DNA of 64,000 nt, taken from assembly GCA_025456145.1 (NCBI GenBank), contig JALOLD010000017.1, positions 1 through 64,000 of the forward strand, given 5' to 3'. The notes under the pieces were generated by a model that was not told the origin of the DNA, did not search any database, and saw only the letters and a list, made by a program, of their open reading frames with translations. A program made the position numbers and the translations under genes. Of this stretch, positions 7,191 through 15,709 are shown piece after piece. The number at the start of each line of letters is the position of its first letter. Position 1 is the first letter of the stretch. The stretch comes from Thermoanaerobaculales bacterium. Its GTDB lineage: Bacteria > Acidobacteriota > Thermoanaerobaculia > Thermoanaerobaculales > Sulfomarinibacteraceae.

Positions 7191-8925
7191 GCGCCCGCCG
7201 GTTGACCCGGGCGATGTCGATGGCGCCTCGCAGGGCGGTCCGGGCGAGCCGCGGCAGCGTCATCCTCTCCGGCCGGACGAGCTCGCCCGCGAGGTAGCGG
7301 CGCAGGCTCTCGCCGCGTCGCAGCTTCCCCGACGAGGTCCGTGGCAGGGTCCCCGGCGCGAGCGGCTCGACCTGGTCGACCTCGAGCCCGGTGGCCCGCC
7401 GGACCGCGGCGCGGCAGGCGGCGGCGAGGTCGTTCCCGGCCGGGGGCGTCGGCCCGGTGGTCTCGACGAGCAGCAGCAGCGTCTCGCCGTCCGCCCCCTC
7501 GGGCAGCCACGAGACCGCCACCGAGCACCCGGTGCGGACGCCCTCGAGGTGGTCCACCGCCGCCTCGACCTCGGTCGGCGAGTGCGACCGTCCGCGCAGG
7601 ATGAGCACGTCCTTGGCTCGACCGGTGAGGTAGAGCTCGCCGTCGACGATGAAGCCGAGGTCGCCGGTGTCGAGCCAGCCGTCCCGGAGGACCTCGCGGG
7701 TGGCGTCGGGCCGGCCGACGTAGCCCTCCATGACCGACTCGCCGCGGACCCGGACGGCGCCGACCCGTCCCTCGGGCAGCTCGATGCCGTCGCGGTCGGC
7801 GACCCGGAGCTCGACCCCGTCGAGGGGTCGGCCGACCGACGCCAGCTCGGGTCCGTCGTCGGCGACGACCGCCCGGCCGTCGCGGCTCAGGGCCACGCGG
7901 TCGAACCGGCGGCTCGTGAAGACCCGGTCGAGGTCGGCGAAGGTCACGGCCAGGGTCGCCTCCGACAGGCCGTACACCGGGGTCAGGGCCCGCTCCCGGA
8001 AGCCGCAGGGCCCAAAACGCGCGGCGAAGCGCCGGAGCACCCGCGGCACCACCGGCTCGGCGCCGCACAGGGCGACCCGCCAGGACGACAGGTCGAGGCC
8101 CTCGAGCTGGTCGTCGGTGATCCTGTCGACGCAGAGCGAGTAGGCGAAGTTGGGGGCCACCGAGATGGTCGCCCGGTAGCGCGAGATCGCCCGCAGCCAG
8201 ACCGCGGGCCGGGCGAGAAAGAGCTCGGGCGGGATCAGGGTCAGGTCGCCGGGCCGCTCGAGGGCGGTGAGGACGCAGCCGACCAGGCCCATGTCGTGGT
8301 AGAGCGGCAGCCAGCTGACGCCGCTGTTGACGACGCCGTCCCGGTCGGGCCAGTGGCGGTTGAGGGTCGCCGCCTGGTGGACGACCGCGTGGTGGCTGAG
8401 CGCGACCGGCTTGGGCTCGACGGTGGTGCCCGACGAGAACTGGATCATCGCGAGATCCGACCGGTGCCCCGGCCGCGGTGCGGCCGGTCCTCCGCGGAGC
8501 TCGGCCAGGGTGCGGCAGCCCAGGGGCGGCCGCGCCGCCGCGACCGCCGCGCCGAGCACCGGCCGGAGCCGGGCATCGGCGAGAACCAGCCGGGCCTCGA
8601 CCGCGGCGAGCATCCGCGCGGTGCGGGCGCCGTACTGGTCGAGGAGGTGGAGACGGACCGGCGGGTAAAGCGGCGCCGGGACCGCACCGGCCAGCGAGAC
8701 GGCGAAGAAGGCGACGACGAAGTCGGCCGAGGTTGGGTAGACGAGGGCCACGCGATCGCCGGCGGCCACCCCGGCGCGCTGCAGCCCACCGCAGGCCTCG
8801 AGGGCTCGCGCGAAGAGCTCGGACCACGAGAGGAAGACCGGGCGCTCGGCGCGGTCGAGGAAGCGCAGCCCGACGTCCGAGCGCCGCGAGGCGCGCGCGA
8901 GCAGCTCGCCGAGGGTGTCAGGCAT
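7183..8925 (-). CDS. Fatty-acyl-AMP ligase (FAAL-like, ANL superfamily)
   Basis: A 580-residue adenylate-forming enzyme. The phosphate-binding loop is FSSGTTVEPKPVALSH near residue 170. The motif SWLPLYHDMGLVG is the FAAL signature. YGLSEAT, DTGDLGFIVDGELYLTGR and the C-terminal lysine loop LPRTSSGKLRR complete the ANL set. FAALs activate fatty acids as acyl-AMP and pass them to a carrier protein rather than to CoA. The directly preceding gene encodes an ACP and overlaps this ATG by 8 bases, so the pair probably loads the starter chain for the type III PKS. The short start PDTLGELLARAS fits the family. Confidence 0.88.
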   Translation of the reverse strand: MPDTLGELLARASRRSDVGLRFLDRAERPVFLSWSELFARALEACGGLQRAGVAAGDRVALVYPTSADFVVAFFAVSLAGAVPAPLYPPVRLHLLDQYGARTARMLAAVEARLVLADARLRPVLGAAVAAARPPLGCRTLAELRGGPAAPRPGHRSDLAMIQFSSGTTVEPKPVALSHHAVVHQAATLNRHWPDRDGVVNSGVSWLPLYHDMGLVGCVLTALERPGDLTLIPPELFLARPAVWLRAISRYRATISVAPNFAYSLCVDRITDDQLEGLDLSSWRVALCGAEPVVPRVLRRFAARFGPCGFRERALTPVYGLSEATLAVTFADLDRVFTSRRFDRVALSRDGRAVVADDGPELASVGRPLDGVELRVADRDGIELPEGRVGAVRVRGESVMEGYVGRPDATREVLRDGWLDTGDLGFIVDGELYLTGRAKDVLILRGRSHSPTEVEAAVDHLEGVRTGCSVAVSWLPEGADGETLLLLVETTGPTPPAGNDLAAACRAAVRRATGLEVDQVEPLAPGTLPRTSSGKLRRGESLRRYLAGELVRPERMTLPRLARTALRGAIDIARVNRRARG

Positions 8926-9169
8926 CCGGCGCTCCGAGCAGCCTGGCGACGGCTTCGACGAGGTCCCCGACCGTCGCGATCTCGGCCTCGATCTCGGGGG
9001 TGAGGAGGATCCGGAACCGGTTCTCGATCTCGACCGCCAGGGTCAGGGCCTTGAGCGAGTCGAGCTCCATGTCCTCGACGAGCCGCATCCCCGGCGCCAG
9101 CGACCCGGCGAGCCCGACGTGCTCCCGGGCGAGCTGCTCGACGACGGCGAGGATCTCTCCGCGGGTCAC
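8918..9169 (-). CDS. Acyl carrier protein
   Basis: A small 83-residue protein starting at GTG 9169. The phosphopantetheine site is Ser38 in the motif EDMELDSLKALTLAVEIE, followed by the usual acidic helix and a hydrophobic third helix. The GTG start overlaps the TGA of the methyltransferase gene (GTGA at 9166-9169), and the 3' end overlaps the FAAL start. This dedicated ACP most likely carries the fatty acyl chain made active by the adjacent FAAL. A longer reading frame extends upstream, but it is out of register with the methyltransferase and lacks domain content. Confidence 0.88.
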   Translation of the reverse strand: MTRGEILAVVEQLAREHVGLAGSLAPGMRLVEDMELDSLKALTLAVEIENRFRILLTPEIEAEIATVGDLVEAVARLLGAPDA

Positions 9170-9747
9170 TCGGCCCCCGGGAGGAAGCGGCGCCGGCGAC
9201 CCATCACCTCGAGGTAGTCGCCGTGCTCGGCGAGCGCCCCTTCCTCGGTGCGAACCCGGCTGCGCAGGACCAGCGCGTTGAGGGCGCTGAAGACGATCGC
9301 GGTCAGCCAGGCCGTGTGGACCATCGGCAGGGCGACGAGCTCGACGATCACCGCCAGGTAGTTGGGGTGGCGGAGGCGGCGGAAGGGTCCGCCGGTGACC
9401 GGGGGAGCGCCGGGCAGGATCATCACCCGGGTGCTCCACCGCTCCCCGAGGGTCGCCATCACCCACCAGCGCAGCGCCGCCGCGCCGGCCAGGGCGCCCA
9501 GGGAGAAGAAGGCGAGCGGCGCGATGATCGGCCGGCCGAGCAGCCACACCTCGGCGAGGCAGGCGACGAGGAACGAGGCGTGCACCGCGACCATGCGGGG
9601 GTAGAGCGACCGCCCGGCCTCGTGCGCCCCGCGGGCGAGGAGGCGCCGGACGTTGCGTCGCGACACCGCGAGCTCGACCAGCCGCATCACCGCGACCAGG
9701 CCCACCAGGGCGGTGAAGAGCGCGCGGGTATCCGACCAGTCGATCAT
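9166..9747 (-). CDS. Isoprenylcysteine carboxyl methyltransferase (ICMT)-family membrane methyltransferase
   Basis: A 193-residue membrane protein with four to five hydrophobic segments. The family motif RLRHPNYLAVIVEL lies near residue 125, and the C-terminal RVRTEEGALAEHGDYLEVMGR carries the conserved Glu region that binds S-adenosylmethionine. Members next to type III PKS genes (SrsB in Streptomyces griseus, BpsB in Bacillus subtilis) methylate alkylresorcinols or alkylpyrones. Its position after the PKS gene, and the GTGA overlap with the ACP gene, support the same role. No farnesylated protein system is expected in this organism. Confidence 0.85.
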   Translation of the reverse strand: MIDWSDTRALFTALVGLVAVMRLVELAVSRRNVRRLLARGAHEAGRSLYPRMVAVHASFLVACLAEVWLLGRPIIAPLAFFSLGALAGAAALRWWVMATLGERWSTRVMILPGAPPVTGGPFRRLRHPNYLAVIVELVALPMVHTAWLTAIVFSALNALVLRSRVRTEEGALAEHGDYLEVMGRRRRFLPGAE

Positions 9748-9800
9748 CGCCTGCGGTCTCCGGGAGGTCGGGGTGAGCTTCGCCGCACCGGGGGCTCCCG

Positions 9801-10847
9801 TTACCAGCGCAGGAGCACGAGCTCGGAGCAGAAGCCCGGGCCCATGGCGAGCATCACGCCGGCACTCCCGGCTTCGGGACGTGCGGCAAGCGTTTCCTCG
9901 AGCACCAGCAGCACCGAGGTCGACGACAGGTTGCCGACCTCGCGCAGGCTCCGCCAGGCCGACTCGAGCGCCTCGGCCGGCAGCTCGAGCGCCGCCTGGA
10001 CCGCCTCGAGGACTTTGGGCCCGCCCGGGTGCGACACCCAGACCGCGATATCAGACCGGCCGAGCCCGTGATCCGCGAGAAAGGCGTCGACGTCGCGGCG
10101 CAGGTATCGGCGGACGACCTCGGGGACCTCCGCCGAGAGCACGATGCGAAAGCCCGCCTCGGAGATGTCCCACCCCATCACCCGCTCGGTGTCGGGGTAG
10201 AAGACCGACCGGCTGGCGACGATCGCCGGTCCGGCGGCCGGGCGCTCGGCGCCGACCACCACCGCCGCGGCGGCGCCGTCGCCGAACAGGCCCGAGGCGA
10301 TGAGGTTGGGGATCGACAGGTCCTCGCGCTGGAGGGTCAGCGAGCACAGCTCGACCGAGAGCAGCACCGCCACCTGATCGGGGTAGGCCCGCACGTAGTC
10401 GGCGGCGCGGGCGATGCCGGCGGTTCCGGCGACGCAGCCGAGACCGAAGATCGGCACCCTCTTGACCCGCGGCGGCAGCCCGAGCCGGTTCATCAGGCGG
10501 GCGTCGAGCGACGGGGTCGCCACCCCGGTCACCGTCACCGTGATCAGGCAGTCGACGTCGGCCACGGTCAGACCCGCCCGGTCGAGGGCGGTCCGCACGG
10601 CGCGCTCGCCCACCTCCTGAGCGACCTCGATCCAGGCGTCGTTGGACTTGCCCCAGGTGTCGAGCCCGCGGTAACGCTCGATGGGCAACGCGAGATGCCG
10701 GCCCCCGACCAGGACGTTGCGGTGCAGCGCCTCGAGCCGCTCGAGGTTGAAGTGGCGCTCCGCCCAATGCTCCCTGAACGCCGCGATGAGGGCGTCCTGG
10801 TCGTAGTAGTGGGGCGCTAGCGCCGAGCCCACGGCCGCGATCCGCAT
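9801..10847 (-). CDS. Type III polyketide synthase (alkylresorcinol/alkylpyrone type)
   Basis: A 348-residue thiolase-fold condensing enzyme. The catalytic triad is clear: Cys138 (FGLGCVAGTAG), His273 (WVSHPGGPKVL) and Asn306 (REVGNLSSTSVLL). The C-terminal GPGFCSELVLLRW is the usual product-end motif (GPG..E). Such enzymes extend a fatty acyl starter with malonyl-CoA to give resorcinols or pyrones. It is the first gene of a five-gene operon with methyltransferase, ACP, FAAL and flavoprotein. The start ATG 10847 is supported by GGAAGGGAG upstream. Product chemistry is inferred from context and from srsA-type relatives. Confidence 0.93.
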   Translation of the reverse strand: MRIAAVGSALAPHYYDQDALIAAFREHWAERHFNLERLEALHRNVLVGGRHLALPIERYRGLDTWGKSNDAWIEVAQEVGERAVRTALDRAGLTVADVDCLITVTVTGVATPSLDARLMNRLGLPPRVKRVPIFGLGCVAGTAGIARAADYVRAYPDQVAVLLSVELCSLTLQREDLSIPNLIASGLFGDGAAAAVVVGAERPAAGPAIVASRSVFYPDTERVMGWDISEAGFRIVLSAEVPEVVRRYLRRDVDAFLADHGLGRSDIAVWVSHPGGPKVLEAVQAALELPAEALESAWRSLREVGNLSSTSVLLVLEETLAARPEAGSAGVMLAMGPGFCSELVLLRW

Positions 10848-10942
10848 GAGCTCCCTTCCGATGGCCTATCACAGCAAACAGCCCTCGCGCGCCGGGATTC
10901 CCGGTCGGCGCGGAGCCGCCTCGCCGGGGGCTCCGTCGACGC

Positions 10943-11620
10943 TCAACCGAAACGCGTTCGAAGCCCGTCGGGATCCGCGACGGTCACCGACCGCCGACCG
11001 AGGGTCACTAGACCCTGGTCGGCGAAGCTCTCGAGGATTCTCGACACGATGACCCGGCCGGTTCCGAGCTCCCCCGCCAGCTCACCGTGGCTCAGCTTCA
11101 CCCTCGGGCCGAGCTCCAGCAGCCGGGCGGCGAGCCTCCGGTCGAGCTTGTTGAACGCGACCTCGTCGACAAGCTCCATGAGGTCGGTGATCCGGATGCT
11201 GAGTGCCTCGAGCACGAACCGGCGAAACACCGGCGAGAGGTCGACCAGGTCGGCGAACACGAATCGGGGGATGGCAGCCGCCGTCAGGTCGCGTTCGACG
11301 ATGCCCGTCGCCGGGTAGGTCGATCCCGTGACCAGGCAGCTCACGGTCACCGTGCAGCTCTCACCTGGTCGCACCCGGTACAGGACGATCTCGCGCCCGC
11401 TTTCGCTGACAAGCCCGACCTTGACCGAGCCTTCGAGGACGAATCCGAATCCGTCGCAGCCGTCCCCAGGGCGGAACATTGTCGCTCCCGCCGGCAGTCG
11501 CACCTCGGTGACGCCGGAGGAAAACCGCTGCCAGGCCTCCGGCTCGAGCCGCTCGAGAAACCCGAAAGCGCGACGGGCACGGTCAACCAGGCCGATGCTC
11601 GACATCTCGGTTCTGCGCAT
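10943..11620 (-). CDS. Crp/Fnr family transcriptional regulator
   Basis: About 225 residues from ATG 11620; ATG 11605 is an alternative. The N-terminal cyclic-nucleotide-type beta barrel spans roughly residues 20-130 (LPAGATMFRPGD, FVLEGSVKVGL). The C-terminal winged helix (KLSHGELAGELGTGRVIVSRILESF) is a typical Crp HTH_Crp_2 recognition helix. No N-terminal Fe-S cysteine cluster as in FNR is visible; Cys residues occur at the domain edge only (CDGFGF, SCTVTVSC). The ligand is unknown. It is divergent from the DUF2892-CHRD genes, with two candidate palindromic operators in between. It is also upstream of the PKS operon on the same strand, separated by 95 bases. Confidence 0.85.
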   Translation of the reverse strand: MRRTEMSSIGLVDRARRAFGFLERLEPEAWQRFSSGVTEVRLPAGATMFRPGDGCDGFGFVLEGSVKVGLVSESGREIVLYRVRPGESCTVTVSCLVTGSTYPATGIVERDLTAAAIPRFVFADLVDLSPVFRRFVLEALSIRITDLMELVDEVAFNKLDRRLAARLLELGPRVKLSHGELAGELGTGRVIVSRILESFADQGLVTLGRRSVTVADPDGLRTRFG

Positions 11621-11631
11621 CGTGTCAAATC

Positions 11632-11654
11632 TTGTCAACGGTTACAAATGTTAC
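11632..11654. promoter_or_regulatory. Candidate Crp/Fnr operators between divergent genes
   Basis: Two overlapping imperfect palindromes lie upstream of the regulator: TTGTCAACGGTTACAA (11632-11647, TTGT-N8-ACAA, 12 of 16 bases symmetric) and GTTACAAATGTTAC (11641-11654, 10 of 14 symmetric). The TGT/ACA half sites resemble Crp/Fnr family operators. Binding is inferred. Confidence 0.45.
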
Positions 11655-11709
11655 TGAAACCAGGACTCATTTTTGGTAGGCTCGATCGAGCTCAACGGAG
11701 GAAACAACC

Positions 11710-11907
11710 ATGAAACGCAACGTCGGCAGCGTTGACCGCATCATCCGGATCGCCCTCGGTCTGGCCATCGGAGGAACCGGCCTCGCCCTCCACAGCTGGC
11801 TCGGGCTCATCGGGCTGGTCCCCATCGCCACCGCTCTGATCGGCCGGTGCCCCGCCTACCTGCCGTTCGGGATCTCGACCTGCAACCTGCCGGCCGAAGG
11901 GAGCTGA
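11710..11907 (+). CDS. DUF2892 (YgaP-like) inner-membrane protein
   Basis: A 65-residue protein starting MKRNVGSVDRIIRIALG, the classic DUF2892 opening. One hydrophobic hairpin covers residues 13-50, and there is a Cys pair in RCPAYLPFGISTC. GGAGG lies upstream of the ATG. Such proteins often sit beside rhodanese or redox genes under redox-sensing Crp/Fnr control. Here the neighbour is a Crp/Fnr regulator. The stop lies 2 bases before the next gene's ATG, so they are co-transcribed. Confidence 0.85.
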   Translation: MKRNVGSVDRIIRIALGLAIGGTGLALHSWLGLIGLVPIATALIGRCPAYLPFGISTCNLPAEGS

Positions 11908-11909
11908 GC

Positions 11910-14057
11910 ATGGGCTCCCCTCGACGAATCACCGTCCTCGCGGTCCTCGCCGCGACTTTCCTGGCGGCCCTGCCTCTTGCCGCCCAGACCACCTGGTTCG
12001 CGGCGTCCCTCGCCGGCGGCCGCGAGGCCGACAACCCGGGCGACGGCGACGGCTGGGGGGTGGCCGCGGTCGGCATCGACGGCGCCACGGTCAGGTACTA
12101 CATCTGGGTGACCGACCTCGCCGCGCCGACCTCGGCCCACATCCACGCGGGCGGCGCCGGGACGTCGGGGAGCATCGTCGTCGACTTCTCCGCCAGCTTC
12201 ACCGAGATCGCCGACGGCGTCTACGCGGCGTATGGCGAGGTCGCCGCCGCCGACACCGCGTCGCTGCTCGCCTCGCCGGCCTCGTTCTATGTCAACGTCC
12301 ACAACGGGGACTTCCCGGCCGGCGCGGTCCGCGGTCAGCTGCTCGGCGACGGCCCGGCGCGGGGTACGCTGGCGACGACCCTCCGCGGCGCGCGCGAGGT
12401 CGGCTCGGCCGGCGACCCGGATGGCGAGGGCTTCGGCCTCGTCACCTTCGAAAACCACACCGCCCACTTCTTCTTCAGCACCGCCAACGTCTCGGCGCCG
12501 ACCGCCGCGCACATCCACCACGGGACCGCCGCCGAGAGCGGGCCGATCGCGGTCAACGCGATGGCCGCCTTCGCCGACGGCGTGTCGGTCACCAGCGTCG
12601 CCGTCGAGGAGGATCTCGAGCGGATGATCCTCGCCTCGCCCGACCTCTACTACCTCAACGTCCACAACGCCGACCACCCGGCGGGTGCGATCCGCGGCCA
12701 GCTGCGCCCGTCCGAGACGGTGCTCTTCTTCCCGGTGATCTCGCGCGCCGTCGGGCAGGCGGGGAGCAAGTGGACCACCGGCCTGCGTCTGACCGGTCTC
12801 GCCGACGAGCCGGCCGACGCCCACGCCGAGTGGTACCCGTCGAACACCGGCGGGCTCGCCGCGCCCGCCGCCACCGCGGTGATCGCGCTCGAGCCCGGCG
12901 AGCTCGCGGTCGTCGACGACGCCGTCGCCACCCTGTTCGGCGCCAACGGCAACGGCGCCGTCAAGATCGCCTCCACCGAGCCGCTGCGCGGCGCCGCCCG
13001 GATCTTCAACGACCAGCGCGACAACCCCGACATCGGCGGCACCTTCGGTCAGGCGGCGCCCGCCTACTCGGACGCCGACGTGCTGCCCTCGGGCGTGCTG
13101 CTGCTCGGCTCGAACCGCCCGGCCTCGGATGGCGAGGGGCTGCGCACCAACGTCGGCTACTTCAACCCGTGGCCGGACGCGACGACGGTCTCGATCGACG
13201 TCCGCGACTCGGGCGGCCTGGTCCTCGGGTCGGACTCGCTGACCCTCGCGCCCCACGCCAACTCGATCCGCGGGGTCTTCGACCTCGTGCCGTCGGTCCC
13301 GCCGGCCGACCGCCGGCTCGACGACATGCTGATCTCGTTCACCGCCTCGCGGCCGATCCTCATGTACCTCTCGGCGGTCGACAACGTCACCAACGACGCG
13401 ATCTTCGTCATGGCCGAGCCGGCGCTCCTGGTCGCCCCGCCGACCGCCAACTCGCCGCCCAACGGGACCATCGTCAGCCCGGCCGACGACCCGACCATCG
13501 AGGAGGGCGGGTCGGTGGTCTTCGAGGGCAGCGCGTCGGACCCCGACGGCGACGACCTGACCTATCTGTGGGACTTCGGCGACGGGATGAGCGCGACCTC
13601 GCTCTCGCCCGGACCCCACACTTACTCCGACTCGGGCAGCTACACCGTGACCTTCACCGTCACCGACGCCCGGGGCGCGGTCGACCCGACGCCGGACACC
13701 CGCACCGTCACCGTCGAGGACGGGGGCGGCGGGCTTGCCACCTTCACCGAGGTCCAGACCCGGATCTTCAGCGCGAGCTGCGCCTTCGCGGGCTGCCACG
13801 GCGGATCGTCGCCGGCCCAGGGGATGAACCTGAGCGAGGGGGTGGCCTATGGTCATATCGTCAACGTCCCGTCAAACGAGCAACCGGCCCGTGATCGGAT
13901 CGAGCCGGGCGACCCGGCGAGCAGCTACCTCTACCTCAAGGTGACCGGCGACCCGTCGATCTCGGGCGGGCGGATGCCCCTCGGCGGCCCGCCCCTCGCC
14001 CAGGAGCTGCTCGACCTGCTGCGCGACTGGATCGAGCGCGGCGCCCCCAACGACTGA
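11910..14057 (+). CDS. Secreted CHRD-CHRD-PKD protein with haem-like CX4CH C-terminal domain
   Basis: A 715-residue exoprotein from ATG 11910 (GAAGGGAGC upstream; an upstream in-frame ATG at 11847 would lie inside the preceding gene). A signal peptide ends at about residue 26 (LAAQ). Two CHRD domains follow (about 27-150 and 150-268), each with the HIHAG/HIHHG and YVNVHN/YLNVHN signatures. A beta-rich region (about 275-510) contains GLRTNVGYFNP, like the fragment at the window start. A PKD domain has YLWDFGDGMS near residue 550. The last 110 residues hold CAFAGCHGG, a CX4CH motif, and end MPLGGPPLAQELLDLLRDW like small cytochrome-type domains. Its role is unknown; surface binding or redox function is possible. 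Confidence 0.8.
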   Translation: MGSPRRITVLAVLAATFLAALPLAAQTTWFAASLAGGREADNPGDGDGWGVAAVGIDGATVRYYIWVTDLAAPTSAHIHAGGAGTSGSIVVDFSASFTEIADGVYAAYGEVAAADTASLLASPASFYVNVHNGDFPAGAVRGQLLGDGPARGTLATTLRGAREVGSAGDPDGEGFGLVTFENHTAHFFFSTANVSAPTAAHIHHGTAAESGPIAVNAMAAFADGVSVTSVAVEEDLERMILASPDLYYLNVHNADHPAGAIRGQLRPSETVLFFPVISRAVGQAGSKWTTGLRLTGLADEPADAHAEWYPSNTGGLAAPAATAVIALEPGELAVVDDAVATLFGANGNGAVKIASTEPLRGAARIFNDQRDNPDIGGTFGQAAPAYSDADVLPSGVLLLGSNRPASDGEGLRTNVGYFNPWPDATTVSIDVRDSGGLVLGSDSLTLAPHANSIRGVFDLVPSVPPADRRLDDMLISFTASRPILMYLSAVDNVTNDAIFVMAEPALLVAPPTANSPPNGTIVSPADDPTIEEGGSVVFEGSASDPDGDDLTYLWDFGDGMSATSLSPGPHTYSDSGSYTVTFTVTDARGAVDPTPDTRTVTVEDGGGGLATFTEVQTRIFSASCAFAGCHGGSSPAQGMNLSEGVAYGHIVNVPSNEQPARDRIEPGDPASSYLYLKVTGDPSISGGRMPLGGPPLAQELLDLLRDWIERGAPND

Positions 14058-14136
14058 CCGGCGCCCGCCCGCGACCGGCGGCCCGCACGGGTCGCCGGTC
14101 GCCAAGGGCGGTCGGATGCCGGGGAAAGGAACCACC

Positions 14137-15051
14137 GTGAACCCGATCTCACCACCTGCCCGCGGGCTCCTGCTCGTGGTCGCAGCGACGGTCGCCCTCG
14201 CCGTCGCCCTCCCGGTCTCGGCCCAGGTGATCGACGATGTCGAGGAGCTCGACTGGGACCGGCCCGAGGCCTGGGCCATGAAGTACTTCAACTCGGTCAG
14301 CCAGCTCACCGGGCTCGGCGCGCCGCGGGCCCGTGAGCCCTGGACCTTCGAGCTCGGCCTCGAGCTCGACAACATCCCCGAGCTCAGCGAGGACCAGCGT
14401 CGGATCGGCTTCGGCGGGGTCAAGGTCGAGGACATCAACCGGCTGCCGGCCTTTCTCCGCCCGCGGCTGACGATCGGGCTCCCGGCGGCCTTCTCGCTCG
14501 ACCTCGCCTGGGTCCCGCCGATCGAGCTCGAGGGGGTCACGACCAACCTCTTCGCGATCGGGCTCGAGCGGCCGTTCTACAGCGCGGGCGCCCTCGTCCT
14601 CGGCGCCCGGCTCTCCGGTCAGCTGGGTACCGTCGAGGGCGACTTCACCTGCCCGGAGGACGAGTCCGCTCACCCCCCGGGCTCGCCCGGCAACCCCTGG
14701 GGCTGCGAGGGGCCGTCCAACGACGAGCTCACGCTCAACCACCTCAGCCTCGCCTTCACCGGCGGCTACCAGGTCAAGAAGACGACCTTCCACTGGGGGC
14801 TCGCCGGCACCTACATGGATATGGAGTTCCAGGTCGACGCGGTCACCTACGGTCTGATCGACCACACCCTGCAGCTCGCCGACGGCTGGACGTGGTCGGT
14901 CACCGGGGGCGCTTCATGGCAGCTCACTGACCGCATTTCGATCGCCGGCGAGCTCTTCTACAGCCCGCTCTCGGTCACACGCCCGCCCTCCACCGACCGC
15001 GAGAACGACCCCCTCTTCAACCTGCGATCGATGCTCCGGTACGCCTTTTGA
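14137..15051 (+). CDS. Predicted outer-membrane beta-barrel protein
   Basis: About 304 residues from GTG 14137, which has AAAGGA upstream and gives a proper signal peptide (PARGLLLVVAATVALAVALP, then SAQ). ATG 14116 is a weaker alternative. The mature protein alternates hydrophobic and polar residues in many short beta strands and ends in phenylalanine (LRYAF), as outer-membrane barrels do. A CPEDE...WGCEG insertion suggests a disulphide loop. The protein may be a transporter or porin-like channel for the operon. It follows the CHRD gene by 79 bases and precedes yceI by 25. Confidence 0.65.
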   Translation: MNPISPPARGLLLVVAATVALAVALPVSAQVIDDVEELDWDRPEAWAMKYFNSVSQLTGLGAPRAREPWTFELGLELDNIPELSEDQRRIGFGGVKVEDINRLPAFLRPRLTIGLPAAFSLDLAWVPPIELEGVTTNLFAIGLERPFYSAGALVLGARLSGQLGTVEGDFTCPEDESAHPPGSPGNPWGCEGPSNDELTLNHLSLAFTGGYQVKKTTFHWGLAGTYMDMEFQVDAVTYGLIDHTLQLADGWTWSVTGGASWQLTDRISIAGELFYSPLSVTRPPSTDRENDPLFNLRSMLRYAF

Positions 15052-15076
15052 CCGGGGCTGGACGAAGGGAGCCGCG

Positions 15077-15685
15077 ATGAACCGACCGACCGCTCTCGCC
15101 GTCGTCCTGCTCGCCGCCCTCTCGGCGTCAGCCGCCGAGCTCCGGGTCGAGCTCGCGCCCGACACCACCGAGATCGTCTTCGAGCTCAAGGCGACGATGC
15201 ACACCGTCCACGGCGCCGCCCGGCTCGAGCGGGGCGCCTTCGTCTTCGACACCGCGACCGGCGCCGCCTCCGGCGAGGCGGTCGTCGCGGCGGCCAGCGC
15301 CAGCACCGAGAACGACAAGCGCGACAAGAAGATGCACGGCGAGGTCCTGCGCTCAGCCGAGCACCCCCGGATCGTGCTTCGCGCCGAGCGCCTCGAGGGC
15401 GAGCTCGCGACCGCCGGGTCGAGCGAGGTCACCCTGGTCGGGACCATCGAGCTGCTCGGCAAAACGCACCCGATCCGCATCCCGATGACCGTCGTCGTCG
15501 AGCGCGGCGCCGCGACGGTCGACGCCGTCTTCAGCGTTCCCTATGTCGAGTGGGGTCTCGACGACCCGAGCACCTTCGTGCTGCGGGTCGCCAAGGAGGT
15601 GCCGGTGACCGTGCGCGCCGAGGGCGTCTCGGTCGAGACCGTCTCGCCATCGCAGATCCCGGTCGGCGGCGGCGACCCGCAGTGA
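15077..15685 (+). CDS. YceI-family periplasmic lipocalin-like protein
   Basis: A 202-residue exported protein. The signal peptide is residues 1-19. The YceI fold is marked by MHTVHGAARLERG, a STENDKRDKKMHG segment and GTIELLGKTHPI. YceI proteins bind polyisoprenoid or other lipids in the periplasm. AAGGGAG precedes the ATG. It is the last gene of the DUF2892-CHRD-OMP-YceI run and is followed by a strong bidirectional hairpin. Confidence 0.88.
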   Translation: MNRPTALAVVLLAALSASAAELRVELAPDTTEIVFELKATMHTVHGAARLERGAFVFDTATGAASGEAVVAAASASTENDKRDKKMHGEVLRSAEHPRIVLRAERLEGELATAGSSEVTLVGTIELLGKTHPIRIPMTVVVERGAATVDAVFSVPYVEWGLDDPSTFVLRVAKEVPVTVRAEGVSVETVSPSQIPVGGGDPQ

Positions 15686-15709
15686 CTCGCCGGCCCCGGG
15701 CCGGCGCCC

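Noticed and set aside
6808-9003. Long plus-strand open frame of 731 codons opposite the FAAL and flavoprotein genes
   Set aside because: It is a shadow frame caused by high GC codon use; composition is Arg/Gly/Pro/Asp-rich without motifs, whereas the minus strand carries complete FAAL and FAD motifs.
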